Part shown: positions 45,359 through 55,587 of the stretch, piece by piece
Position numbering within the stretch: the stretch's first letter is position 1
Layout of the letters: each line of letters starts with the position of its first letter
Origin: Spinellus fusiger
Taxonomy: Eukaryota > Mucoromycota > Mucoromycetes > Mucorales > Phycomycetaceae
Length of the DNA stretch: 64,000 nucleotides
Direction of reading: 5' to 3'
Assembly (NCBI GenBank): GCA_025094145.1
Contig: JALLLS010000036.1
Location: 1 to 64,000 of the forward strand
The notes under the pieces: generated by a model
Seen by the model: the letters and a program-made list of their open reading frames with translations, nothing else
Database searches by the model: none
Told to the model about the DNA's origin: nothing
Made by a program: the position numbers and the translations under genes

Positions 45359-46522
45359 TTCTGAATTCGAATCCTCAAGTGCTTTTGCTTCTTCTAATGC
45401 CATTGCCTCTTCTAGATCCTCTGATGGCTCTATTTCCTCAAATGATCCCATGTCTTCGAATGATCCTGTCTCCAATGCTTCCAACGCCAAGTCCAATTCC
45501 AATTCTCCCAATTCTTCCATAGGATCCACATCCTCCATCGAGTCACCGACCTCCTGGGTTTCCTACAGACCATTTTAATTTACCACACCATCTCTCTTCC
45601 TTACCAGACTCCCATCTGCTGAAGCGAAAGACGTAAACCGCTTATTCCATGCAATTCTTAGCATACAATGAGCAGCCCAGGACCCCATACACTTATTAAA
45701 GGGAACACAGCATTGGGAAGCATAGGTTTCAATGTTGGTATAGATATCGATTCGTACATGTTTTTCAATGTAATCCCAATTCACTCTTTTCTCTTGCTTA
45801 AACTCCTGTTGAGATCTTAAATGCCGCTGGGTAATCTCCACGACTGTGAGTGAATAGTTAAAGAGTAACTGGTACCGATCGTCAATCAAGGTCACCCAGA
45901 ACGGGCTCTCTCTGTCATCTCCTGGTCTGTTTTCGAAGCTTGTACGAATGAGTTGCTTAATGTTGTCTATACTTCGGGGCAGTTTGGGGGGCAGAATCGT
46001 ACGCGGACATGAGAGATGGGTGGTGGTAGTGGTGGTAGTGGTGTTAGGAGAAGTATAGCCACAGAGGCTCTGTTGGACTTGTAGCTGTGCTTGGGCCTGT
46101 GCTTGGGCTTGGGCCTGTGCTTGTGCTTGTGCTTGTGCTTGTGCTTGTGCTTGTGCTTGTGCTTGTGCTTGAGTTCGTCGCTGTGATCTTCTCTCCCACC
46201 GCTCTTTGGGTGGTGTGAGGGACGTATCATTAGACCATTGACCCATTTGCCTCTTCATGTTCTTTAGTAGTGTTTTCTTATGGTTAAGCTCTTTCCGTAA
46301 CTCCACAAGAGAGCTGACTGTGGTTGTTTTGTTTTGCTCTAGTTCTTCAATTTTCTCGTCTCTTCGTGACAGCTCCTCTTTCAAGTCTTGAAGAAGCATT
46401 TTCGTATTCTTGGGTTCACTGAGTAGTTCATCAAAGGCCTTGCGTTTTTTTTGTATTTCTTGGGGTTCTGTTGTGGTATTAGAGTATAATTTGTTAAACA
46501 AGTAAGAGAGGGGAGTGGACAT
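44084..46522 (-). CDS. Coiled-coil, (QA)n, (EP)n acidic and GAR-rich protein
   Basis: No family recognised. Two exons, 46522-45584 and 45553-44084, give 802 residues in frame; the 30-nt intron between them has an in-frame stop, so splicing is required. From the ATG ([15 protein letters not shown]) there is a coiled coil ([19 protein letters not shown]), then about 17 Gln-Ala pairs. A compact globular-looking region follows ([20 protein letters not shown] to [19 protein letters not shown]), which is the part most likely to be conserved. Exon 2 is Glu-rich with about 30 Glu-Pro pairs, degenerate EALAE/EDAEAL repeats, a Gly-Ala-Arg region ([17 protein letters not shown]), and a basic then acidic end. 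Low-complexity acidic plus GAR composition is typical of nucleolar or RNA/chromatin proteins; that role is inference. A Ser-rich 480-codon frame on the other strand is a by-product of the repeats. Confidence 0.75.
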
Positions 46523-47485
46523 GAGAAAAAGGAAGAGAGCCGTTTCCACTGTCTTTCTGTGACGTGCTTTTTAACACCCGAAGTGATGGCACCACAAGAG
46601 CCTGTTGATTTGTTACAAATGAGGGAATAGTCTATCCCTTTGAATACAAAGAGATAACGTAGTATGTGCATTTTATTGAGGAGAATGAAGATTTCATCAC
46701 TCATAGGAGAGGCATGGACAGGGCATGCGCTTTTAACAGGCATTCTTCATAGCCATGGAGCAGGTGTTTTATGCTATCCTTCTCTTCCTACTTGAATACC
46801 AACTGTTGAAGAGGATTCTGAGATAGGTATTGAAAAAAGTCCTTTAGAGAGCAGTCACATGGAAAGCAGTCCTTAAAAGCAGTCCTTGAGAGATCACTTT
46901 TTTGAGGCTATTTCATGGGCCATGTCCTTGGCCGTCTATGAATGGGAATGAATGTGTCCAATGGGCAGAGGCAGCTGGAGAAGGAGAACAGGAAGATGTT
47001 CTACTGCACTGTGCTCTGATCCTTAGTGAGGGTAGTTATGACCCATAGTGAGGTTATAAGGGGTGGGGTATAAGAAGACACTAAAAGAGAGAAAGAAAGA
47101 GCTGGATCTGCAGCCACCAAGTCCAATTCTTGTCTTTATAAGACCCGTCATTCTAGTATAGAATAGACTGTACTCTCTACAAGATGGAACAAGATAAGGT
47201 CAAATGGTATTGAGTAGTTACACGCCACTCTATTCAATTCTACCCTCATCCTCCACTTTTATTCACCAAGTGGGGTGTGTAGATGAGGGTGTGTGACGTT
47301 GCGAGAAGCGAGGTGGGCCACTATGATTGGCTGATCATAGAGCGCACCACGAAGAGGGAAAGGTTTAATTTTATTGGTGTTTTCCCTCTTTTAATTCACC
47401 TTTTTTCTCATCTTCCTAATGGTAGGAGTTCATACATGGTTGACATGGAACAGAGTCCATGAAACATGGATGCCTGTGTCTGAGT
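46523..47485. other. Divergent promoter region
   Basis: Between the acidic protein (-) and Sec61 beta (+). An inverted CCAAT (GATTGGCTGATCAT) lies near 47322-47335 and another ATTGG near 47374. An open stretch at 46381-46743 on the minus strand could hold a 5' exon of the acidic protein, but I could not join it confidently. Confidence 0.45.
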
Positions 47486-47914
47486 ATGACTAACTGGTTC
47501 GCTAGGCCGACTCATCTACACCCAAGGGTACTATTAGGTAAGTCCTTGCTTGAAGAGAGAAAGAGAGAAAGAAAGATCATCAAGAAGGATCATCAAGAGG
47601 GATCATCGAGAGAACTCATCTTGTCACTGGATGGTGGTGCTGATAGAAAGCGCGTCACTTCTCGTTCGAATACGAACACACCGCGTGGAGGTGTTCCCAA
47701 TGGCAGCACATCTAGTATGATGCGTATCTATTCTGATGACTCACCTGGACTCCGTGCGTAAGTGACCCTTTTCTGTTGGTTGTGTGGTTGTGTGGTTGTT
47801 GATTCTTGGTTGTTCTATCTATCCAGGGATCCTGTGGTGGTGCTGGTTCTCTCTCTGGCCTTTATTGCATCTGTGTTTGGCCTCCACATTGTTGGCAAAT
47901 TCTTGCGTCACTAG
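47486..47914 (+). CDS. SBH1: Sec61 beta (Sbh1-type) translocon subunit
   Basis: Tail-anchored subunit of the ER protein-conducting channel. The diagnostic part is MMRIYSDDSPGLR joined across an intron (47758-47826) to DPVVVLVLSLAFIASVFGLH and ending IVGKFLRH at 47914; the Y-x-D-D-S-P-G-L-x-V/A-D-P motif and single C-terminal membrane span are invariant in the family. The start is less certain. ATG at 47486 gives MTNWFARPTHLHPRVLL, whose RPTH segment suits fungal Sec61 beta. A 75-nt stretch at 47538-47612 has good splice ends (AG/GTAAGT...GAGAG) and is a multiple of three, so the protein is 94 residues if it is spliced and 119 if kept; 94 is nearer the usual size. Confidence 0.9.
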
Positions 47915-48418
47915 ACATCCCAATTCGTCCACAGGCCCACTAGCACTCGAACAAGTGTCTTTCTGCCTGAAAACAAGCATCCTCAATAATAAAATAACCC
48001 TTGGGTCTTTTCCTTTCTGAATGAGATGACGTAACCTCATCCATGCTAGTCCAAAAGAATAGACCAGTGAGATGAGTGAGTTTACTGCCACTGTAGTTGT
48101 GTTAGTAGAGAAAGAGAGAAGTAAAAGGGACGGTTGGGATGTGTGGTTGGGATGTGTGGTTGGGATGTGTGGTTGAATTGGCAGTTAGATTGGCAGTTAG
48201 ATTGGCATTCACTTGAATTCACTTGAATTCACTTGAATTCACTTGCATTTGGCTTGCATTTGGCTTGGTTTCCCGTGTCTTTCTTATTTCTTCCCTCTTT
48301 TTTTTTTCTTCCCAGTTGAAAAAGTTCGAGTTCAAATTTGCCTTTTTTTTCTTGATTTCCTTATTTTTTTCATTTCTTTCTTCTCTTTCACTTTTTCCTA
48401 TTTTACAGTATACCAAGA
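47915..48418. repeat. Intergenic region with short tandem repeats
   Basis: Glycogen synthase promoter region. Three successive small arrays: GGGATGTGTGGTT (three units, 48137-48175), TTGGCAGTTAGA (48178-48207) and ATTCACTTGA (four units, 48209-48246), followed by a T-rich stretch just before the start codon. Sec61 beta's 3' end lies at the left. Confidence 0.75.
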
Positions 48419-51183
48419 ATGTCACAAAGAGACGTCTACAATCCTCTGTTGTTTGAAGTTGCCTGGGAGGTGGCCAACAAAGGTAAGAACAAGCACAAGC
48501 ACAAGCACAAGCACAAGCACAAGCACAAGAACAAGAACAAGAACAAGAACAAGAACAAGAACAAGCAAGAGGAGTTGGAGCGTGATTCTTATAGAAAAAC
48601 AAGAGAGAAAAAGAACAGATCCCATTCTCGCTCCACTCTTCTTCCTTTTGTTATTGTTTGATTTCCCTGCTCTTGATTTCCCTGCTCTTGACTTTACTGC
48701 TCACCTACTCACCTACTCACTTACTCTCTAGTGGGCGGTATCTACACGGTCATTAAAACAAAGGTGCCCGTCACCGTGCAGGAGTTTGGAGACCGATACT
48801 GCTTGATAGGCCCGCTGTCCTACAAGTCTGCACCCATGGAGGTCGAAGCACTCGAGCCTCCCAATGCCCATATGCGCGCCACTCTGGCTGTTATGGAAAA
48901 GCAAGGCATTAAATACCTCTTTGGTCGTTGGTTGGTGGAGGGCGCTCCCTACGTGCTGCTGTTTGATACTGCCAGTGCCCAGCATAAAATGGACGAGTGG
49001 AAGGGTGATTTGTGGAGAACCGCCGGGATCCCCAGTCCACCCAATGACACTGAGACCAACGACGCTATTCTCTTTGGCTATTTGGTTGCTTGGTTTCTGG
49101 AAGACATTGCCCCAAGAGTCAGTACTATCTGGGTTCGAAATGAACCCTCCTCAACAGTGTTGGTGCTGATATTCCTTTCCTCTTTTTTTTTTCCTTTTTT
49201 CCTTTTTTCCTTTTATAGTACAATGAAGAAGCAGTCAGCACCTCTTCCTTACCACCTGCCATTATTGCCCATTTCCATGAATGGCAGGCAGGTGTCGCCA
49301 TTCCGTTGTGCAAACGACGCCACATTGACGTCACCACCATCTTTACCACGCATGCTACTCTGTTGGGACGCTACCTGTGTGCTGGCTCGGTGGATTTCTA
49401 TAACAATCTGCAAAAGTTTGATTGTGATGGTGAGGCAGGCAAGCGTGGCATCTACCACCGCTACTGCATTGAGCGTGCAGCTGCCCATTGTTCGGATGTG
49501 TTTACTACTGTCAGCCACATCACTGCCTATGAGAGTGAACATCTTTTGAAACGCAAGCCAGGTAAAGCCCATTGTCATAGCAACCAAGGAGCGGAGTGAA
49601 GAAGAGGGAGAAGAGAGGAAAGAGAGGAAACTAAAGATAGCCCCATTAGATGGTGTGCTGCCCAACGGTCTCAATGTCGTCAAGTTCTCTGCTATGCATG
49701 AATTCCAGAACCTGCATGCTATGAGCAAGGAGAAGATCAATGACTTTGTACGAGGACATTTCTATGGCCACTATGACTTTAATCTCGAGGACACTGTCTA
49801 CATGTTCACTGCAGGCCGATACGAGTACCGCAACAAGGGTGTGGATATGTTTGTAGAGTCTCTTGAGCGTAAGTCATCTTGGTTGTATAGCATGGAGAGA
49901 AAGAAAGAGAGAAAGAAAGAAAGAGAACTCTGTGATTAAGAAAGGCTGTGGGATGTTTAGGTCTTAATCACCGCCTTCGTGCTGCCAAGTCCAAGACAAC
50001 AGTGGTGGCCTTTATTATTATGCCTGCTGCCACCCACTCCTTCAATGTGGAGGCCCTCAAGGGCCAGGCAGTGACAAAGCAGCTGAGAGGCACTGTGGAG
50101 GAAATCCAGGATCGCATTGGTCGTCGTATCTATGAAAAGGCACTCAGGTAAAAGGAGAAGGAGGAAGAAGAAGAAAAGATCCCATCGTTAACACTGACAC
50201 TGTGGTAGAGGGGAGGAATTGGATCCCAAGGACTTCTTGTCAGAGGAAGATCGTGTTCTCTTGAAGCGTCGTGTGTTTGCTCTCAAGCGACAGTCACTGC
50301 CCCCTATTGTCACCCACAATGTAGTAGGAGACTCGGAGGATCCTGTTCTGAACCAATTGCGCCGTCTGCAACTGTTCAACAATGCCCATGATCGTGTCAA
50401 GGTCATCTTCCATCCTGAATTCCTCAATGCCAACAATCCTCTGTTTGGTCTTGATTATGAGGAGTTTGTGCGTGGATGTCATTTGGGTGTGTTTCCTTCT
50501 TACTATGAGCCCTGGGGCTATACTCCTGCTGAGTGCACTGTCATGGGCATTCCTTCCATCAGTACAAAGTAAGTGGTAGAGGCAGCCTGAATAAAGACCA
50601 ATGCTGATGGGATGAATGGAACAGTTTGTCTGGTTTTGGCTGTTTCATGGATGAAAACATCGAGAACTGCGAGGACTATGGTATCTACGTGATGGACCGT
50701 CGTCTTAAGTCTGTAGAAGAGTCCATCCAGCAACTGTGCGATCAGATGTTCCGTTTCTGCCAAAAGACACGTCGTCAGCGTATCAACCAGCGTAACCGTA
50801 CAGAACGTCTCTCTGACTTGCTGGACTGGAAGCGTATGGGCTTAGAGTACATCAAAGCACGCCAGTTGGCCCTTCGACGTGCCTACCCAGACTCCTTCCT
50901 GGAGGAGGAAGAGGATGAGGAGGTGTTCCGAAAGATCCCCAAGCCTCTGTCTGCCCCTGCAAGTCCCCGTATGCGTCAAGAGGTGGATAGCTACTTTGAG
51001 GAAGAGGATGAGGAAGACAGATATGTTATTCCTCCAAAGCAATTCCCAGCATTGCGTCGTGGTTCTCATGAGCCTTCACGTGAAGAGCAATTGTTGAGTG
51101 AGGGTGATTTACAGGCCTTGAAGAAACTCACATTGGAGAACAAGGAGGGCAAGGAGGGCAAGGAGAACCGAGAAAAGGCTTAA
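48419..51183 (+). CDS. GSY1: Glycogen synthase
   Basis: GT3 enzyme that extends alpha-1,4-glucan from UDP-glucose in the cytosol. Seven exons (48419-48482, 48732-49117, 49219-49561, 49650-49868, 49961-50147, 50209-50568, 50625-51183) close to 705 residues, the size I remember for yeast Gsy2. It starts [20 protein letters not shown]; the UDP-glucose loop [11 protein letters not shown] spans intron 1. Further blocks are [36 protein letters not shown] and the E-x7-E pair in [16 protein letters not shown]. The glucose-6-phosphate-sensing arginine cluster is intact: [20 protein letters not shown]. Near the C-terminus [11 protein letters not shown] matches the Ser/Thr phosphorylation sites removed by PP1-Gac1, so covalent control is expected. 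Intron 2 uses a weaker donor (GTCAGT at 49118). Intron 1 carries hexamer repeats. Confidence 0.97.
48487..48568 (+). repeat. (CACAAG)n/(AACAAG)n hexamer array in glycogen synthase intron 1
   Basis: About six AAGCAC units followed by about six AAGAAC units, starting right after the donor site. The CACAAG unit is the same hexamer that, on the other strand, encodes the (QA)n tract at about 46090-46175. Read without splicing it would encode Lys-His then Lys-Asn repeats before a stop at 48661. Confidence 0.85.
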
Positions 51184-51486
51184 ACCAACAAATAATAATT
51201 GAAAATAATAGTCATTTGTATACATACACTCACTCATCTTCTCCCCTTTATCCAATGTACACGTGAGCAAAACATACAGTACAGTTTAGATGTGTTTTTT
51301 ATAAAAATAAATAAATAAATAAATAAATAAAATGGAAAAAGAAAGAGAAAGAGAAAGAGGAGAGCAGGCCATGGGCTAGTGTAAAAGAAGAGTGTAAAGA
51401 GGGGTCATTATATATCTTTTATATATATATATATCTCTTTCTCATTTTGACTATAGACATTAGGGGCCGTGCTGATTCCATTGTGT
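51184..51486. other. Convergent 3' region
   Basis: 3' ends of glycogen synthase (+) and the DCUN1D gene (-). (AAAT)n at 51304-51331, GAAA-rich run at 51339-51360, and (TA)n at 51419-51433. Confidence 0.6.
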
Positions 51487-53029
51487 TTAGTGGTGTTTTT
51501 TCCATGCAACAAATTCATCGAACAAGACAGGCCCTGTGGGTAGTCAGTCATAGCAGTAACAATAATAACAATAATAACAATAATAACAGTTATAGCAGCC
51601 ATTAACTTTGCTATGCTTCCTCTGCATGGATTACACTTACATGCTGATGTCTCGTCATAGCCTGTCAATGTATCAGCAACACTGACCATGAACTCAAAGA
51701 AACTCTGCCACTGGTCTTTATTAATGACACGCACCGAGTCTGTTTCTTGTACAAAAGTAACAAAATCATTAGTAAGAGGATAGATGTCTTTGAGAAGCAT
51801 CGTCCATAACACACAGGCGACCTAAGGATTCCCAGTACGAAATGGGATGCAGTGCAATACAAAGGTGAATACAGCAATCCATTGACCCATCCACACATTA
51901 CCTCTACAGCCATGTACTTCTCTCCCTTGTTCTTTGCATAGCCAAATGTAAAGCGATAAATGTCTTTTAGCTGGACAGGATCCTTGACCATAGCCCTTAA
52001 TGCGGGTATTTTCTTCTTTAACTTTCCCAGTGCATCTGTTCTATTCCTGTCAGCCCACCCACACACCCAGGCACAGCAACCTACTCAAATCGCCTCATAC
52101 TATTCATCCATTCTTCCTGTGTGATGTAGCCTTAGTACCCGCAAATATACCAACATGGAGATCATTGTATTGGTTGTATTGTATTGTATTGTATTGATTG
52201 TATTGTATTGTATTGTATTGTATTGATTGTATTGATTGTATTGATTGTATTGATTGTATTGTATTGTATTGTAGTGTAGTGTAGTATATTGTATTGATTG
52301 TATTGATTGTATTCATCGTATTCATCATCATTAGAAATGGATCCATGGCATGAGTATTTGTAGACTCTCTTTTTTTTCTTTCTTTCTCAGTAGAATACAC
52401 TACTTACCCATAGTAAATGTTTCCATTTTCCAAGCGAGTACAAGTGTCAGCACCTATTTCAACCAACAATCATAGCAGAAAAAGAAAAAAAGACATGAAT
52501 CCCTGTAGTCTATCTATGTATCTATGTATCTATAGACCATAATAATAATAATAAAGGCATTACATCTTCTACCGACACTCCCAAGTCTTCAAAAAACTGT
52601 TGTGTATTCTCCGGTGTCATCATCTGAGGAGAATCTGGATCAGTGTACTCTTTGAACCACTGTAGACACTGCTGCTCATTAAACTGTGAACGCGTCATCA
52701 AGGAAGGGTCAGGACACACACCATGAACACTGTGGGTCTCTAGTTACTATGGGTTTCTGATGAGCCAAGGTATTTTCTTATTACCTTATGGTGTTGGTGA
52801 CAGACGGTGTTGTTGCTGCTGGTGATGGTGTTGTTGTTTTTGTTGCTGCTGTTGTTGCTGCTGTTGCTGTTGCTATTGTTGCTGCTGTTGTTGCTGCTGT
52901 TGTTGGGTGATGAGTGGACCTTTTACGGTGAAGAGGTAAAGGGTGGGTATGGAGTGTTGTTTTCTGTTTTATGGTATTCTGCGTAGATACAGGGCCTTGT
53001 GTGGCAATGGAGCTTTGTGTAGAGCCCAT
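51487..53029 (-). CDS. DCUN1D (Dcn1-like) cullin neddylation factor with myristoylation-type N-terminus
   Basis: Scaffold E3-type factor that promotes NEDD8 transfer from Ubc12 to cullins. Seven exons (53029-52785, 52729-52564, 52453-52408, 52130-52085, 52046-51902, 51821-51641, 51533-51487) close to 291 residues. The potentiating-neddylation domain is complete: CLQWFKEYTDPDSP, EDVLTLVLAWKMETFTMG, YITQEEWMNSMRRFENRTDA, DIYRFTFGYAKNKGEKYMAV, DQWQSFFEFMVSVADTL, GYDETSAWPVLFDEFVAW. There is no UBA domain. Instead it starts MGSTQSS, a Gly2...Ser6 pattern suited to N-myristoylation as in human DCUN1D3, then a Thr/Ala low-complexity run encoded by TTGCTG-type repeats (52795-52905). A membrane-tethered role is inference. 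An upstream in-frame ATG (53059) would bury the Gly and remove that reading. The third intron holds a pentamer array. Confidence 0.9.
52160..52322 (+). repeat. TTGTA/TTGATTGTA tandem array in DCUN1D intron
   Basis: Roughly 160 bp of alternating TTGTA pentamers and TTGATTGTA nonamers filling most of the intron between exons 52453-52408 and 52130-52085. Likely unstable in length between strains. Confidence 0.85.
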
Positions 53030-55587
53030 GACAAGGAACAGACTTGGAATAAGAACCAAAAGGGAAAGAATAGAATAAAAAGAGGGAGTCTGTGCTTCAA
53101 TTTCTCAATGGGAAATCTTCTCATCTTTTGCTATAGTGTATAGTGTAGGATCCTGTGTCCCCCTTTCTACTATAAAATGGGCTAGAGTGCAGTGAGAATG
53201 AGTCAATGCTATAAAAGAAGAGTGTCTTTTTTCTTTCTTTTTCTATGCAGGTAGACCCACTCCCACTGCACTATTATGGATAGGTAGGCCTACACTTCTT
53301 TATGGCATGGAAATACAGTTTATTATTTTAAAAGTATCTGTTACTATAAATTAATAACTGTGCTCTTTCTATAGATGGCTGTCTTAATAATAAATACAGA
53401 TACTAATTACAAGTGATGGTTACATACAACCCCTTTATATAGAATACAAATGAATAATGACCATTTAAAGTGGCAATTTGTATCAGAATAATAATATTTC
53501 TGGTATAATTCCCATCCAATGTCCACACTACATTTATATTCTCTTTATTCTATCTAAATCTATCCTTTATTTGGAATTAATATAACAGCCAAATTCATGC
53601 CTGATTTATAATTTAGTGAAAGAACAAGGCAACAACGTAGGCAAAGGACTCTACATCTAGACAGACAGACAGATAGATCGATAGATACAAATGTGCATCT
53701 GTATGCAAGTTAAAAGAAAGAAGAGAAAGTCATCTGACATGGTAAAAGGCTTTATTATTATTATTATTGTTATTGTTATAAGTGTTATTATTATTGTTAT
53801 AAGTGTTATTACTATTGTTATTATTGTTATTATTATTACTATTGTTATTATTGTTATTGTTATAAGTGTTATTGTTATTGTTATTATAAGTGTTATTTTA
53901 TTGTTTATAAGTGTTTATTGTTATAAGTGTTATTGTTATAAGTGTTATTATAAGTGTTATTATAAGTGTTATTATTATTATTACTATTATGATAACAAGT
54001 TGAACTGAATAACATAATAAATCAAAGAGTGTCTACTCCACTCAATAACAGTTCTCTAATGGAGGATAGACACCAGTCACTATCCTTAGGAATACACTGC
54101 AGGCATGTTGTAGGCAGATCACAGGCATGTTGCAGGCAGATTACAGGCATATTACAGGCAGATTACAGGCAGATTATACAGGCAGATTACAGACTCATCT
54201 TTCACTCAACACTTCCCCCCTTCTTTCTTTTCTTTTTCCAACTGATCCACTCTTAATTAAAACAAGGATCTTCAGGATCTGATATGGCGTCATGACCCCA
54301 CATTATCAATCTATACGCTCATTCCCCTCCGATCCAGGTACACAAGCTGAACAGAAACCAACCAGAAATACAAGTAATCAGACAAGGCGAGGGACATGCC
54401 TTTGTTCTTCTTCCCATGACAGCATACACAGAGAACCCAATGCCATCACAAGACAGCATACACACCATGGGCCGATGGAGTGTCCTCACTATAGTCATTC
54501 TATGGCAGGAGTGTAATGTCCAGCCCATACACCCTAGGAGAAATGCGTGGAATTGACACTTTGTTTTGATGTCTGATCCATTGTCTTTATTTCTACACCC
54601 GTCTCTCGGGTTAGCCTCGGTAGTCATACTTGGACCCTAAGAAGCCCGACCAATCCATTCAGTCAGTCAGTCAGTCAGTCAGTTAGTCAGTCAGTCAGTT
54701 AGTCAGTCAGTCAGTCAGTGTGTCTTCCACACGCATCCACACTGAACAAAGAGCAGTCCTTGTGGGGGTTTCTTTTTATAGACATCTCTTTACCGGGCAT
54801 TCAAATACTAACGATGATTATGTAGCTTAACAGTGAAGACCTTGTGTTTTTATATTTATATTTATATTTATATTTATGTTTATGTTTATGTTTATGTTTA
54901 TATTTATTTATCTCTATTTATATTTATATTTATTTATCTCTATTTATATATCTATCTCTCTCTCTCTCTCTATTTCTTACAAGGACATCATCGGCTCTTG
55001 AATCTGTAGTGCTGTAGTTGCAGCTATTAAGTGACTTTGTATTTATAAAAAAAAAAGTATCTCTCCCAAAGGGTATGTTTTGTTTTGTTCCCAGTCTACC
55101 ATCCATACATCTTTAGTGTGTCTACTGGGAATGACATCAGTGGACAAGGCACATTCATGCATTCCACCAAGCAGAAGAACATAAACCTTATCCTTTAGCA
55201 TCATCAAGCATGACTTCTTAATTTAGAACCCATTCATGGGAGGACACTACAAAGAATCAAGAAACCTATAAGAAAGGGTCTGTCGTTTGGCAGCTGTACC
55301 TGATAACCCCAAAAAGGGAATTTTATTATCTTTCTTATTGATAGAAAACGTTAATAATGTATCCCCGTTCCTTATATAAAGAGATGCAATTCTTACATTT
55401 TTAGGGTCTTACTTGTTATTGTTGTTGTTCTTCTTCTTACCTGTGCTATTTTCTCACGGTTTTCTCCTATTCTTATCAGTAGAGTCGTCTTTTTTTTGTT
55501 ATTTTTTTGTTTTGTTTTGTTTTGTTATTTTCTCTCTTTCTCTTTTTTATTTGACATTCTCTTCTATTGGACTCTATTGGTGGATTC
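53030..55587. repeat. 2.5-kb microsatellite-rich spacer
   Basis: No gene supported. It holds the DCUN1D promoter, a TTATTATTGTTATAAGTG array (about 53750-53990), GCAGATTACAG units (about 54096-54190), AGTC tetramers (about 54658-54720), and TTTATA/TTTATG hexamers (about 54848-54960). An ORF at 54319-54627 on the minus strand has no recognisable motif. The right end is the transporter promoter. Confidence 0.7.

Noticed and set aside
44554..45522. 322-codon plus-strand Leu/Pro/Met-rich frame
   Set aside because: A third reading of the same repeats; no membrane-protein layout beyond composition.
44136..45578. 480-codon plus-strand frame rich in Ser, Gly and Asn
   Set aside because: It is the complement of the minus-strand acidic repeat gene, contains only low-complexity sequence, and has no non-repetitive domain or flanking exon.
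53691..54008. 105-codon Ile/Val/Tyr-rich frame
   Set aside because: Translation of a TTATTATTG/TTATAAGTG microsatellite.
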